This document shows positions 22,924 to 33,140 of a stretch of DNA of 64,000 bases, piece after piece (the first letter of the stretch is position 1; every line of letters begins with the position of its first letter). Origin of the DNA: Ligustrum vulgare (lineage: Eukaryota > Streptophyta > Magnoliopsida > Lamiales > Oleaceae). The stretch spans positions 9,624,133-9,688,132 of the forward strand of contig OY743187.1 of the NCBI GenBank assembly GCA_963555705.1. Direction: 5' to 3'. Position numbers and translations under genes: made by a program. Below the pieces are notes generated by a model that was not told where the DNA came from, searched no databases, and was given only the letters and a program-made list of their open reading frames with translations.

Positions 22924-23029
22924 TTACACATTTTCAGCTCAATGTTGTCTTGTAACTATCGATTCTATTCCTCTTGAATAATATAAAGAAGAATTTCATT
23001 CTGGCACTCAGTATTTCGAAGTCAAATAA
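22924..23029 (+). terminator. Probable 3' end of the element B antisense gene
   Basis: After the stop at 22921-22923, TTGAATAATATAAAGAAG (near 22975) is a plausible poly(A) signal region before the tandem repeats start. Confidence 0.35.
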
Positions 23030-23640
23030 AATGAATTATAAACGAAATGCAGAGGTGAATTGTAAACGAGGTGAAAACTTAAGCAATTTTCAAACGTTAA
23101 TTCACTCAATATGAAATGCAGAGGTGAATTTTAAACGAGGTGAATACTTAAGCAATATTCAACGTTAATTCACTCAATATGAAATGCAGAAGTGAATTTT
23201 AAACGAGGTGAATACTTAAGCAATATTCAAACGTTAATTCACTCAATATGAAATGCAGAGGTGAATTTTAAACGAGGTGAACACTTAAGCAATTTTCAAA
23301 CGTTAATTCACTCAATATGAAATGCAGAGGTGAATTTTAAACGAGGTGAACACTTAAGCAATTTTCAAACGTTAATTCACTCAATATGAAATGCAGAGGT
23401 GAATTTTAAACGAGGTGAACACTTAAGCAATTTTCAAACGTTAATTCACTCAAATTGAAATGCAGAGGTGAATTTTAGACGAGGAGAACACTTAAGCAAT
23501 TTTCAAACGTTAACTCACTCAAAGCAGAAGTGAATTTTAGACGAGGTGAACACTTAAGCAATTTTCAAACGTTAATTCACTCAATATGAAATGCAGAGGT
23601 GAATTGTAGACGAGGTGAAAATTTAACTCGGCACATTCTC
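23030..23640. repeat. 69 bp tandem repeat in element B
   Basis: About eight and a half units containing GAAATGCAGAGGTGAATTTT, with starts at 23044, 23113, 23181, 23250, 23319, 23388, 23457 and 23588, and a shortened unit near 23521. The spacing is 69 bp (68 once). Several neighbouring copies are nearly identical, which indicates recent amplification. Confidence 0.92.
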
Positions 23641-23910
23641 ACCAAAACACCTCGTTTGTTGAATGGAGGTCGGTCATTTATCACCTCGGTATTTTTCACC
23701 AAAACACCTCGTTTGTTGAATGGAGGTCGGTCATTTGTCACCTCGGTATTTTTCACCAAAACACTTCGTTTGTAGAATGGAGGTCGGTCATTTGTCACCT
23801 CGGTATTTTTCACCAAAACACCTCGTTTGTAGAATGGAGGTTGGTCATTTGTCACCTCGGTATTTTTCACCAACACACCTCGTTTGTAGAATGGAGGTCG
23901 ACCATTTTTC
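23641..23910. repeat. 57 bp tandem repeat in element B
   Basis: Nearly five units starting ACCAAAACACCTCGTTTGTT at 23641, 23698, 23755, 23812 and 23869, exactly 57 bp apart. Being a multiple of three, it gives repeated 19-residue frames on both strands. I take those as by-products. Confidence 0.92.
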
Positions 23911-23939
23911 GATCCGGTGTCTCGCGGGAACCTACTTCG

Positions 23940-24440
23940 TCTTCACAGATCGCCTTGTAATGTTAATGATGTCCGGCCTCACAGGTACTTACTGATCATC
24001 GATTAAGGTCTTTATTTTGCCTCTCAAGGAAGTCTTTCTCGTCTTTGAGACGGATTGCCTTGTGATGTTGATGATATCCTGCCTTAGAGGTACTTACGGA
24101 TCATCAACCAAGGTCTTTGTTTTGCCTCTCAAGGAGGTCTTTCTCGTATTTGAGACGGATTGCCTTGTGATGTTGATGATATCCTGCCTTACAGGTACTT
24201 ACGGATCATCAACTAAGGTCTTTGGTTTGCCTCTCAAGGAGGTCTTTCTCGTCTTTGAGACGGATTTCCTTGTGATGTTGATGATATCCTTCCTTAGAGG
24301 TACTTACGGATTATCAACCAAGGTCTTTGTTTTGCCTCTCAAGGAGGTCTTTCTCGTCTTTGAGACAGATTTCCTTGTGATGTTGATGATATCCTACCTT
24401 ACAGGTACTTACGGATCATCAACTAAGGTCTTTGTTTTGG
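23940..24440. repeat. 105 bp tandem repeat in element B
   Basis: Four to five units marked by GGTACTTACGGATCATCAAC, spaced exactly 105 bp (markers at 23986, 24091, 24196, 24301 and 24406). The 35-codon period makes an open plus-strand frame (24017-24469), again probably a by-product. It is the third distinct repeat block in a row and ends just before the end of integrase. Confidence 0.92.
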
Positions 24441-24546
24441 AAACATCCATTCAGATTTGCATACTTTGAAACATTAAACTCTTTATTCATTTGATTACAT
24501 TTCGGTTGACATCAAGAAATATTCACATCCCATTTCACATCCTGTC

Positions 24547-25713
24547 CTACTGGAAATATTTCTTCAAGTGTTCTGCGTTCCAGGGGTGTTGAAGCTGAAT
24601 TCCGTCAAGTGTCTCTAGTTCGTAAGATCCATTGCTTACAGCCTTCTTGATTCGATACAGACCTCCCCAGTTTGGTCCCAGAGGTTCACGCGTCGTGGTT
24701 GTCTTTCTTAACACCAGATCCCCCATTTGGAAATTTCTCTGTCTCACCCTGGCATTGTAATACCTCGCACTCCTTTGCTTGTATACTGCATTCCTAACCT
24801 GTGCTTGTAATCGCTTCTCCTCCGTAAGGTCCAATTCAGCAGTGAGGGCATCATGGTTATCTTTCTCATTGAAGTGAGTGACCCGAAACGATGGCATACC
24901 CACCTCTATCGGGATTACAGCTTCTGTCCCGAAGGCCAAAGTGAACGGGGTCTCTCTTGTTGATGTCCTGTGGGTTGTCCTGTAGGACCACAATACCCCG
25001 GGCAGTTCTTCCACCCACGTTCCCTTCAGGTTTTCTAGTCTGGTTTTCAGGTTATGCTTGATAATTTTGTTCACCGCTTCGACCTGCCCGTTGGACTGAG
25101 GATGGTTCGGAGTGGAGAAATGCTTCTTGATTCCTAACCCTTCACAAAAAGATTTAAACATTTCGTTGTCGAACTGTTTACCGTTGTCTGTCACAATGGA
25201 TTGTGGGATTCCAAACCTACAAATGATTGACTTTCATATAAAGTCTGTAGTTTTTTGCTCCGTAATTTTGACCAGCGGTTCAGCTTCTGCCCATTTTGTA
25301 AAATAATCCACTGCAACTATAGCAAACCTGTTTCCCCCTTTTAATGTTGGTAATGGCCCGATCAGATCTACTTCCCATTTAGCGAACGACCATGGGCTCA
25401 TAACTGAAGTCAGCTCTTCGGGAGGGTTCCTCATGATCGATGCGAACCTTTGACATTTGTCGTAGGTCTTTACAAAGTCAATCGCGTCCTTCTTCAAGGT
25501 AGGCCAAAAGTACCCCTGCCTAATAATTTTGAACGCCATAGCTTGTCCCCCCGTATGGTTCCCACAAATGCCCTTATGGATTTCTCTCATCACATATTCA
25601 GCCTCTTCATTGTCTAAACATTTTAACAATGGTAGGGAGAAACCTCGCTTGTACAAATCATTCCCAATTAAAGTGTACCTCGCAGATCTTATCCTCAAAC
25701 TCCGGGCTTTCAC
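24547..25713 (-). pseudogene. Element B integrase
   Basis: One frame of 389 codons interrupted by a single TGA at 25234-25236, where the family usually has tryptophan. The N-terminal zinc-binding region has both histidines (REIH, GNH), but the first cysteine of the CxxC pair is tyrosine (TYDKC). The DDE core shows D in EVDLIGP, D in VTDNGKQF and E in GQVEAVN. The C-terminal domain has FQMGDLVLRK and ends LQHPWNAEHLKKYFQ. It would insert element cDNA into the chromosome. The stop and the lost zinc ligand make it inactive. Confidence 0.9.
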
Positions 25714-25821
25714 TTGATCAAGTGGCGTCGTCCCTTCTCGTAAGTATTGGATAATCTCATCCTTTCATGTCCTCTTCAGAGAGGTTTGCAGGACGACTGA
25801 AGGTGACGGTTTTAAGGCAGA
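25714..25821 (-). other. Broken linker between second RNase H and integrase of element B
   Basis: On the minus strand the frame continues as KDEIIQYLREGTTPLDQ toward integrase, after a TGA at 25765-25767. An earlier stop ends the RNase H frame at 25822. So the polyprotein is cut at least twice here. Confidence 0.6.
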
Positions 25822-27303
25822 TTACGACAAGGTTTCGATCGATATGCTTTCCAATTCAAATGTTCCTTCACTTGTCGCTAAGCGAGCTAAAGCGTCTGTT
25901 TGACTATTTTTGGATCGAGGGATCTGGATAAACTCTGCATGCCTAAAATTCTTCAGCTCCTCTAAAACCCTTGCTTTGTAGGTCTTCATCCTTTCACCCC
26001 TGGCTTCATACGTTCCCCGGATTTGGTTGATTATCAGTTGTGAATCGCTGTGCAGGATAAGGCTATCAACACCCATCGCTTGAGCCATGTCCATTCCCAC
26101 AATCAGAGCCTCATATTCAGCGTCATTGTTGGTTGCCTCGAATTCAAAACGGTAGGAGCTGCAGAAGAATTGATTATCAGGGCTGATTAGGACGACCCCG
26201 GCCCCTGCCCGGTTTCCCGCTGATGAACCGTCAACGTATAACCGCCATGTCTCATCTACCTCCGCACAACAACTTAAGTTAGTTGGTGTGAGCTCCACCA
26301 TGAAATCAGCCAAGGCTTGCCCTTTGATGGCGACTCTCGCTTTGTACACAATGTCGAATTGTCCCAACTCTACTGCCCATTTCAATAACCGTCCAGACAT
26401 CTCGGGTTTTTGTAGCACCTGCCTCAGAGGGTAATTTGTCAATACTTCAACCTGATGCTCCAAAAAGTAAAGCCTCAATTTTTGAGTCGACATTATCAAA
26501 GCATATGCTAATTTTTCCATTTCAGAATATCGAAGTTCAGCGTCGTGTAGGGCCTGGCTAACATAGTAGACTGTTCGTTGAACTCCCTGCTCGGTTCTCA
26601 CAAGGACTGCACTCATTGCCAGTTCGGAAACGACCAAGTATATAGAGGGCACTTCTCCCGATATCGGTTTGGAAAGGACAGGCGGGGACGCCAACTGCTT
26701 CTTCAATTCTTCAAAGGCCGTCTGGAATTCTTTCGTCCACTCAAAATCCTTGTTCTTCCTGATAATATCAAAGAATGGCCGGCATTTATCCGTAGATCTT
26801 GATACGAAACGGCTCAAAGCTGCTATCCTCCCCGTCAGACTTTGCACCTCTTTAATTCTCCTTAGTTCCCTCATCTGCATCAGCGCCTGTATTTTATCAG
26901 GGTTAACTTCGATACCCCTTTGGTTTACCAGGTAGCCCAAAAATTTCCCTGATCCTACCCCGAAGGAACATTTCTTGGGATTCAGCTTCATTCTGTAAGT
27001 TCGCAGTATTCGAAACATTTCATCAAGGTGCTGAATATGGTCTTCAGCTTGGATACTCTTTACGAGCATGTCATCGACATATACCTCCATCGTCTTCCCG
27101 ATGAGATTTTTGAACATTTCATTCACCAAACGCTGATACGTTGCTCCAGCGTTCTTTAAACCAAACAGCATCATCTTGTAACAATAGAGTCCTCGATCAG
27201 TCATAAATGAGGTATGCTCCTCATCTGCTTCATTCATCGGTATTTGGTTATACCCCGAAGTAAGCGTCCATGAAGCTGAGGGGCTGATGTCCGGCCGTAG
27301 CAT
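25822..27303 (-). pseudogene. Element B reverse transcriptase, RNase H and second RNase H
   Basis: 493 codons open. RT shows LFGLKNAGATYQRLV and the active-site motif YVDDMLVKS. The connection and first RNase H follow (for example VYYVSQALHDAELRYSEMEK), then a second, archaeal-type RNase H with D in LYVDGSSAGNRAGAG, E in EYEAL, D in HSDSQL and D in QTDAL. Two RNase H domains in series mark Tat elements. The start of RT lies in another frame (27253-27430). Confidence 0.92.
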
Positions 27304-27850
27304 CCACCATTTGGTCTATCCTGGGGAGGGGGAAACTATCCTTGGGGCATGCTTTGTTTAGGTCAGAGAAGTCGATGCACAGCCTCCATGTCCCATTACT
27401 TTTCTTTACCAGCACTGGGTTAGCTACTCACACTGGATAGAAAGATTCCCTGATAAATCCGTTGCTAAGTAATTTCACCACCTCCCTTGCCAGCACTTCA
27501 TACCGTTCAGGATTAAGTGACCTCCTTTTTTGTATCTTAGGTTTGAAATCCGGATTAACTTGGAGGTGGTGGCATGCACGTTTAGGATCAATCCCTTCCA
27601 TGTCCGAGTGAGTCCATGCAAACACATCTGAATTCTTTTTCAAAAAATTGATGAGGTCGGTCCTGATGGGCTCCATTAACCCACGTCCCACTCTGAATTC
27701 GACATCAGGTTTTGCATCGTCCCTATCCTGTGTACCTCTTGGATCCAGCGTTTGCAGCTCTGCTATCGGCTCGTCTTCTCCACTTGGTTCCACGACGGGA
27801 CTTCCTTCTTCCTCCATTTGGACATGTTGGAAGCGAAGCCTAAATTGCAC
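27253..27850 (-). pseudogene. Element B pol segment before RT and RT N-terminus
   Basis: Minus-strand frame from 27850 to 27428 carries FVFAWTHSDMEGIDPKRACH-type pre-RT sequence and ends at TGA (27428-27430), where YPxW is expected. Past the stop the same frame goes on with NPVLVKKSNGTWRLCIDF and PLPRIDQMVDATAG, the first RT motifs. It is then lost to a one-base shift at about 27253, where the downstream RT frame takes over. Confidence 0.85.
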
Positions 27851-28418
27851 TCGCGCGCAACCCTCTGGTCCCCCTTATGGTAGCCACCCCATGTGGCGTA
27901 GGAAATTTCAGACAATAGTGATAAATTGAAGCTGCTGCCTTAAGCTCGTGGAGGATCGGTCTTCCCAATATGGCATTGTAGTTTGTCATGACGTCTACTA
28001 CCACAAAATCAGCGATCACGCGCCTCTGACAAGACCTTGTCCCTAGTTCCACAAGTAAAGATATTTCACCTTTCGGGTAGATGTAGTCACCAGTGAAACC
28101 CTGAATCCTTGTTCTCCTTGGCCGTAAGCTACGCGGGTCAATTCCCATTTTTTCAAAGGTCTTCCAGTATAACACATTCACAGCACTACCGTCATCCACC
28201 AGAGTTCTATGGATCTTTATACCGCTCACCGACATCGTGATCATCAAAGCATCTGAATGTGGTTGGAGTACCCCCCTTGCGTCTTCCTCAGAGAAACTGA
28301 AAGACTCCGAATCGTTTGGCATCATTGCATGACTACATATCTGATAGCTATTTCGGGCTTCTCGAGCGAACTCTCGCCTTTTCCTCTTTGACCCGACCTG
28401 CACTTGATTTTCGCTCAC
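27840..28418 (-). pseudogene. Element B aspartic protease region
   Basis: The 192-codon frame contains TLVDDGSAVNVL, the catalytic region of a retropepsin-type protease (usually D-G or D-D-S in this lineage), and downstream NYNAILGRP, the second conserved strand. It would cut the polyprotein. It overlaps the next frame by 11 bases in another phase, so a frameshift separates it from RT. Confidence 0.85.
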
Positions 28419-28552
28419 AATTGTACGGATTTCATCAGGCCGGTCTTTTTCGCGAGGCTCTATCCCCTGATGGACGGCATACTTCTCCTGTTGTTTGAAT
28501 TGCCTTCCTGAATCCCGTGGTTCAGCAGCGTATTATTGTAAGCTTCCCCTCT

Positions 28553-30043
28553 TTATAACCTGTCAATTTCGAATCTCAAATTTCGGCATTCGTCCGTGGC
28601 GTGTCCTACTGACCTGTGGTATTTGCAATACCGGGAGGAGTCCAAGTTATTCGGGTTCTGCTTTATTGGCCGGGCCGGCGGAATTATCCCCTTGTCTTTC
28701 TTGTTCATGAAAATGACCTCAGTTGATGCATTTAATGGGGTGAGCTCACTTCTTTGTTCTGGATTATATGGACGGAACCTATCCGCTGGTTTGTAGTCTC
28801 TCTTTTTCCCAGAAGTATTCATTTTAAATTCTTTCTTATCATCCCTGCTTTCCTTCTTGTCTGACATTGCCGTTGTATTATGATGACCTTCTTTGGGACC
28901 TGACGCCTCCTCGGCATTGATAAACTTCTCCGCCCTGTTAAGAAACTCCTGGTACGTGCGAGGTCCATCCTCATGTACTGACCACCAGAAACGAGTCTGC
29001 GTTTGTAGGCCCGACAGAACAGCCATGAGCAGCGCGTCATCCGATATTCTTTCCTTTCCCATGATCTGTCTATTAAAGCGGCCCAAATAACTCTTTAGTG
29101 ATTCATCCTTCTCCTGTCTAATGGTCACCAAGCTCTCCTTGGGTGTGGTCGGAATTTTTGACCCCATGAATTGCTTCAAGAACTGGCTACTTAGTTGAGA
29201 CCAACTTGATATGGAGTGCTGAGATATATTGCGGAACCACCGTTGAGCCCGGTCCCCAAGAGTTAAGGGAAAAGCCCTACACATTATTGCGTCGCTTGCC
29301 CCTTGAACCTCCATCCATGACATGTACTGATCCAGATGCGACACCGGGTCAGTCTCCCCATTGTACCCGGCGAGATGAGGCATCTTCATTTTGCTCAGCA
29401 GAGGTTGTGACAATATGATCTCCGTGAAAGGTGATGTCCTCTTGGTAGATGGTTCTGTTGATCCCAACATTTCTTGTTTTGTCTCCAAGTCAGACAGTCT
29501 TTTCTTTAATTTCTCAACTTCAGTTTGATCCGGTCTGCTTGACGGAAAAGTTGGTGGCTGACCCAAATGAAGAGTCGAGCTACCAGCCGGCCGGTTTTCT
29601 GGGTTCACTTTTTTCATCGGAGATCTGTCCCCATGTTCCTTAGTCCGTACAGCCTTACTCTCCTCTTCTTTTTCACCCCTTCTCGCTTGATTTGGTCCCA
29701 TCCAACTCAACGATTTTTGACTCCGTACATAAGGTGTGCTTTCGCCTACCGCACTCCTTGTGTTGTTAGAGTGTCCAGTTTGTTGTTCTTCGAAATGTGA
29801 GCGTCCATCGGATCTTTGCAGTTGCGATTGCACTTCACGCTCCTCTTGGTGACGACCCCGATCCTGATTTCTCCTCATCTCTTCCATTTCCCTTTGCATC
29901 CTATCAAGTCGATCTAGGACCATTCCCATGTTGGCCTCCGCTGGGGGTCGCGGAATGGCGGACCTCCTGGACATACGGGAATTCCCTTGCGAATCCTCAC
30001 CACGATGTCCCCGGTGGCTCCCTGAATTTTGCCTATTTCTCAT
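28553..30043 (-). CDS. Element B gag
   Basis: 496 codons open from the ATG at 30043. Residues about 1-150 are charged and low-complexity. About 215-375 is a Retrotrans_gag domain (AQRWFRNISQHSISSWSQL, then KSYLGRFNRQ and FINAEEASG). The C-terminus carries CKYHRSVGHATDEC, a CCHC-like knuckle with histidine at the second position, as I recall for Tat gags. It ends at a TAA, after which similarity toward protease resumes, so the normal gag-pol frame is interrupted. This is the only long intact frame of the element. Confidence 0.88.
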   Translation of the reverse strand: MRNRQNSGSHRGHRGEDSQGNSRMSRRSAIPRPPAEANMGMVLDRLDRMQREMEEMRRNQDRGRHQEEREVQSQLQRSDGRSHFEEQQTGHSNNTRSAVGESTPYVRSQKSLSWMGPNQARRGEKEEESKAVRTKEHGDRSPMKKVNPENRPAGSSTLHLGQPPTFPSSRPDQTEVEKLKKRLSDLETKQEMLGSTEPSTKRTSPFTEIILSQPLLSKMKMPHLAGYNGETDPVSHLDQYMSWMEVQGASDAIMCRAFPLTLGDRAQRWFRNISQHSISSWSQLSSQFLKQFMGSKIPTTPKESLVTIRQEKDESLKSYLGRFNRQIMGKERISDDALLMAVLSGLQTQTRFWWSVHEDGPRTYQEFLNRAEKFINAEEASGPKEGHHNTTAMSDKKESRDDKKEFKMNTSGKKRDYKPADRFRPYNPEQRSELTPLNASTEVIFMNKKDKGIIPPARPIKQNPNNLDSSRYCKYHRSVGHATDECRNLRFEIDRL

Positions 30044-30092
30044 TATAATGCAAGATCAGATATGTGATTTCCGAATATAAGGATACGGGCCC

Positions 30093-30108
30093 TCCTTCTA
30101 GCGCCAAT
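30093..30108 (-). other. Primer-binding site of element B
   Basis: On the minus strand ATTGGCGCTAGAAGGAG follows the 5' LTR directly. TTGGCGC-type sites are usual in the Tat lineage. It fixes the element's orientation. Confidence 0.7.
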
Positions 30109-30109
30109 T

Positions 30110-30857
30110 TGTTGACGTCTATTTTTGTCAACAAATAAAAGTAGTAGGATCTTTCAAATTGACAAACGAATTGTATATTTTTGTTTAATTTGTCTAAGTA
30201 TACAGCTCTCAAGCAGGATTATATACGTTGTAATAAAGTTTGAAATATTGCAAGAGGTGAGTAAAGCAACAGATCGAAAGCGAACTGAGGTTAAAGTTAC
30301 ATAAATTCACGTCCAGTTCGATACCGATCTGACAGCTAGGTCGAATCCACGAAACCAAATGACAAGAGTTTTGAGGGTTTTTCTTTATATCACATGCCCC
30401 TTAATGAGCATTTACCACTTCTATTTATAATAGTTGAAGAGTTAAAACATAATCATTACAACATATCAATTCTGCAGTATGTGACTGACAATGACTACTG
30501 CAATTGCTGACAACATGTCACAGATGATTATACTAACATTTCACAAATAATCATAATTACTGACACATAATGCGGTTGATTTGATGTATCAGCAGCGCCG
30601 CCAATCTCACTATGCTCGAAATTCACCTCGGCACCTTATCAGCTCGGTCAATGCGAATCACCTCTCCCTCAAAGTTGAGGTCGGCTCCAAATTCACGTCG
30701 GCACATTATCAGCTCGGTCATTGCAAATCACCTCTTCCTCAAAGTTGAGGTCGGCTCCAAATTCACCTCGGCGCTAAATTACCCCGGTCAAAATAAACCA
30801 GTTGTCATCTTAAGTTGAGGTCAACATATTGAATCCACGTCAGCACGATAAACAACA
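30110..30857 (-). repeat. 5' LTR of element B with a 70 bp internal duplication
   Basis: 748 bp, 70 longer than its partner. The difference is a tandem copy of TATCAGCTCGGTCAATGCAA to CAAATTCACGTCGGCAC at about 30640-30780. The copies differ at a few bases, so the duplication is not brand new or arose in a parent element. Confidence 0.9.
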
Positions 30858-31732
30858 GACCCCTTTCAAAGGACTCCTACAAGGGACTTCTTCCAAGAGA
30901 AGAATTACGTCAATTGATACTCTGAAAAGGGAGACCCCTAAACAAGGGATTTCTGAAGAAGAACACCCTGAAAAGGGAAACCCTGAAAAAGGGACTCATG
31001 AAGAAGAGAACCTTGAACACCTATGAAAAATTCCCCCCCTAAAAAAAAGGAGTGAACGTCTCATAAATGTCGCAGCAACACGGTGTCAAAAGACACCTGT
31101 AGTCATGTCTGATTTAAATGTCGCGGCAACGCAGACTCATGAAACAATAAAAGATTTGCTTATTGCTAAAGCGGAACGGTTTGGAGAATATATTATTAAG
31201 CTCGGCTTAAGTGTCTCCACAACACACGGTCTCAGAGACCTTATATTCTTAAGCCTCGGCTTAAGTGTCTCCGAAATGACACGGCTATGGGAGCCCTACC
31301 CACTGGATAAAACATGGACGAAGTAATATGTCGACGTGATTTAGCCCGAACCTGATGTGCTGAAGTAACACCGTTACAAGTTAACAAAAGAATAAGATCA
31401 TTGATCTAAGCCCTCGCTAGGGGCTGCTAACAAGCATAATTCCAAGTAAACATGAATAGCTTAGCAAACCCCCACAAATAAGGGATTTCCCCATTCAATG
31501 GAATCCACCCCGGACTAACAAACTGAGTACTTACAAACGAGGCTATAAGGCATGAATACATAGGACTCCTAGGTGGATGTCCTCCTTTAACTCCGGAGTG
31601 AATATTCTATTAGATGAGGGTGAAGCATACTTGGTTGATAAATCTATGAAAAAACCTGAAGAAGAAATTGGAATCAATTAAAGAAACAATGGTAAATGAA
31701 CTTCCATGAGCCCTATGGGGAATCAGAATTAC
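30858..31732 (+). other. Leader of element A resumed
   Basis: GAAAAGGG-rich repeats at 30870-31030 resemble those left of element B, showing the same leader continues. At 31195-31280 the phrase CTCGGCTTAAGTGTCTCC occurs twice about 55 bases apart. I see no gag here. Confidence 0.55.
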
Positions 31733-31805
31733 CTTGCACACCGCCACAGGAGGAACTCCATTCTCACTGGCACATGGGTCAAAGGCAGTATGTACAGTAC
31801 AATTT
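31733..31805 (+). pseudogene. Integrase relic of an older Tat copy
   Basis: One plus-strand frame reads HTATGGTPFSLAHGSKAV and CTVQF, a clear match to HTATGETPFSLAYGAEAV in the main integrase of element A (about 34620-34680). The surrounding sequence has decayed. It lies 0.7 kb before the RT, the wrong place for integrase, so it belongs to a separate copy. Confidence 0.75.
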
Positions 31806-32289
31806 AAAGGCATATCGCCCATGTTAGATTTTTAACCAAAAATGGCCCCGATGTAATCACCCCGGACGTAAACAGGGGATTCACGAGGAAGTACGAGTTG
31901 TGACCCATTCAGTCAAAGCTAAGCGATGGACATAAATGTCTTAATCGCTTAGATTTGAGGGACTATCACATCCACCAGTGACTCCAAGGACCGGCACAAG
32001 CTTCGGACTATCCTGTATTAAACTATGTTCATCCTATGATGGACCATCTCATATTGAATGATGACCATCTTACAATACGAACTACTTGTTTATAGCAGAG
32101 CAATATGTAAAATTCACATATAAAGATCAAAGGTGAAGTAGATAAAGATTCACAAAAGACAATGACAAAAACAGGCATCATAAGCAGGAGCGCGAGAAAG
32201 GTTGGCGTCTTTAGAAGAAGGGCCGCTAGTGACGTTTTCAATGGGACTTTCCTTACTAACATCTTGGGACTTTGGATAGAAGGCCTCAA
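31806..32289 (+). other. Spacer with polypurine-like motifs
   Basis: AGATTTGAGGGACTATCACA at about 31951 resembles the polypurine tract of element A (GGATTTGAGGGACTAG). The stretch looks like the integrase-to-LTR spacer of a Tat element. Confidence 0.5.
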
Positions 32290-32430
32290 ATCTTCAAAAG
32301 ATGCAGATAAGGGAAGTCATCCTTCACGTCTTTCAAAGCCATTCGTGCCCCGGCGTTGGCAAGGAATTGCTGCATAGCTTCGTATTCTGGGGGTCCCTTC
32401 AAATGTATCCTTGAAATACTGGATGCCATT
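32290..32430 (-). pseudogene. Antisense-gene tail relic joined to RT
   Basis: TCCTTCACGTCTTTCAAAGC, TTCGTATTCTGGGG and CTTGAAATACTGGATGCC follow the same order as matching stretches at 36490-36605, inside exon 3 of element A's antisense gene. The similarity stops at about 32430, and RT sequence begins within a few bases. It is a second, truncated copy of the antisense gene. Confidence 0.8.
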
Positions 32431-32435
32431 AATCA

Positions 32436-33140
32436 CAGAGAATCTAAGAGGCTGGTAAATCGCATGTTCTCAGAACAATTGGGGAACATTATAGAGGTAT
32501 ATGTTGATGACATGCTGGTCAAAAGCATGGTCGCTACGGATCATATCCGCCATTTGTCAGAGGCCTTCGGTGTTTTGAGGAAATATCAAATGAAGCTCAA
32601 CCCAGCAAAATGCGCCTTTGGGGTAGCATTAGGAAAATTCCTCGGATTCATGGTGAATAAAAGAGGGATCGAAGCCAATCCCGACAAAATCAATGCCTTG
32701 ATAAACATGCAATCACCTCGGAATCCAAAAGAAGGGCAAAGCTTAACGGGGAGAATTGCGGCCCTAAATCAGTTCGTTTCCAAGTCTACTAACAAATGCT
32801 TGCCGTTCTTTAAGGTTTTGAAAGGAGGGAAGCGATTCCAATGGACGCCGGAATGCGAGCACGCGTTTTTCGTCCTAAAAGCATCTCTGGGGCGGCCCCC
32901 GTTGCTATCAAAACCAGAATCTGGGGAGCCACTCTACCTATATTTGGCTGTATCCAAAGAGGCTGTAAGCTCAGTGTCAGTCAGAAAGGAGGATGGGAAT
33001 CAATTGCCAGTATATTATGTAAGCAAAGCCATGCTGGACGTCGAGACGCGTTACCCAGATATGGAAAAACTTGAGCCTCTCGTAAACTTCGTCCCTACTT
33101 TCAATCACACTCCATACACGTGCTCACCAACTTTCCCATG
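32436..33140 (+). pseudogene. Element A reverse transcriptase, 5'-truncated, and first RNase H
   Basis: Starts abruptly at RLVNRMF, inside RT. All earlier RT motifs are missing. The active-site motif VYVDDMLVKS is kept, then FGVLRKYQMKLNPAKCAFG, GFMVNKRGIEANPDK and SLTGRIAALNQFVSKSTNKC. The frame is open to about 33074 and then shifts in the first RNase H after RYPDMEKL. It is strongly similar to RT of element B. Confidence 0.9.

Larger units (their letters stand above)
19538..30857 (-). mobile_element. Tat-lineage Gypsy element B, nested and inverted
   Basis: Direct repeats at 19538-20215 and 30110-30857 open TGTTGACG and end CAACA. Read on the minus strand the order is 5' LTR, primer site, gag, protease, RT, RNase H, second RNase H, integrase, three tandem-repeat blocks, a plus-strand antisense gene, polypurine tract and 3' LTR. 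That is the Tat layout. It splits the leader of element A. The flanking five bases (AAAAC and GACCC) do not match, so one edge has been altered or the element is recombinant. All its pol genes carry stops or shifts. Confidence 0.9.

Noticed and set aside
23030..24440. CRISPR-like array
   Set aside because: The units are contiguous tandem repeats without unique spacers, and the DNA is plant nuclear.
23577..24469. Open frames with 19- and 35-residue repeats
   Set aside because: They follow from repeat periods that are multiples of three; no start context, homology or conservation argument supports a protein.
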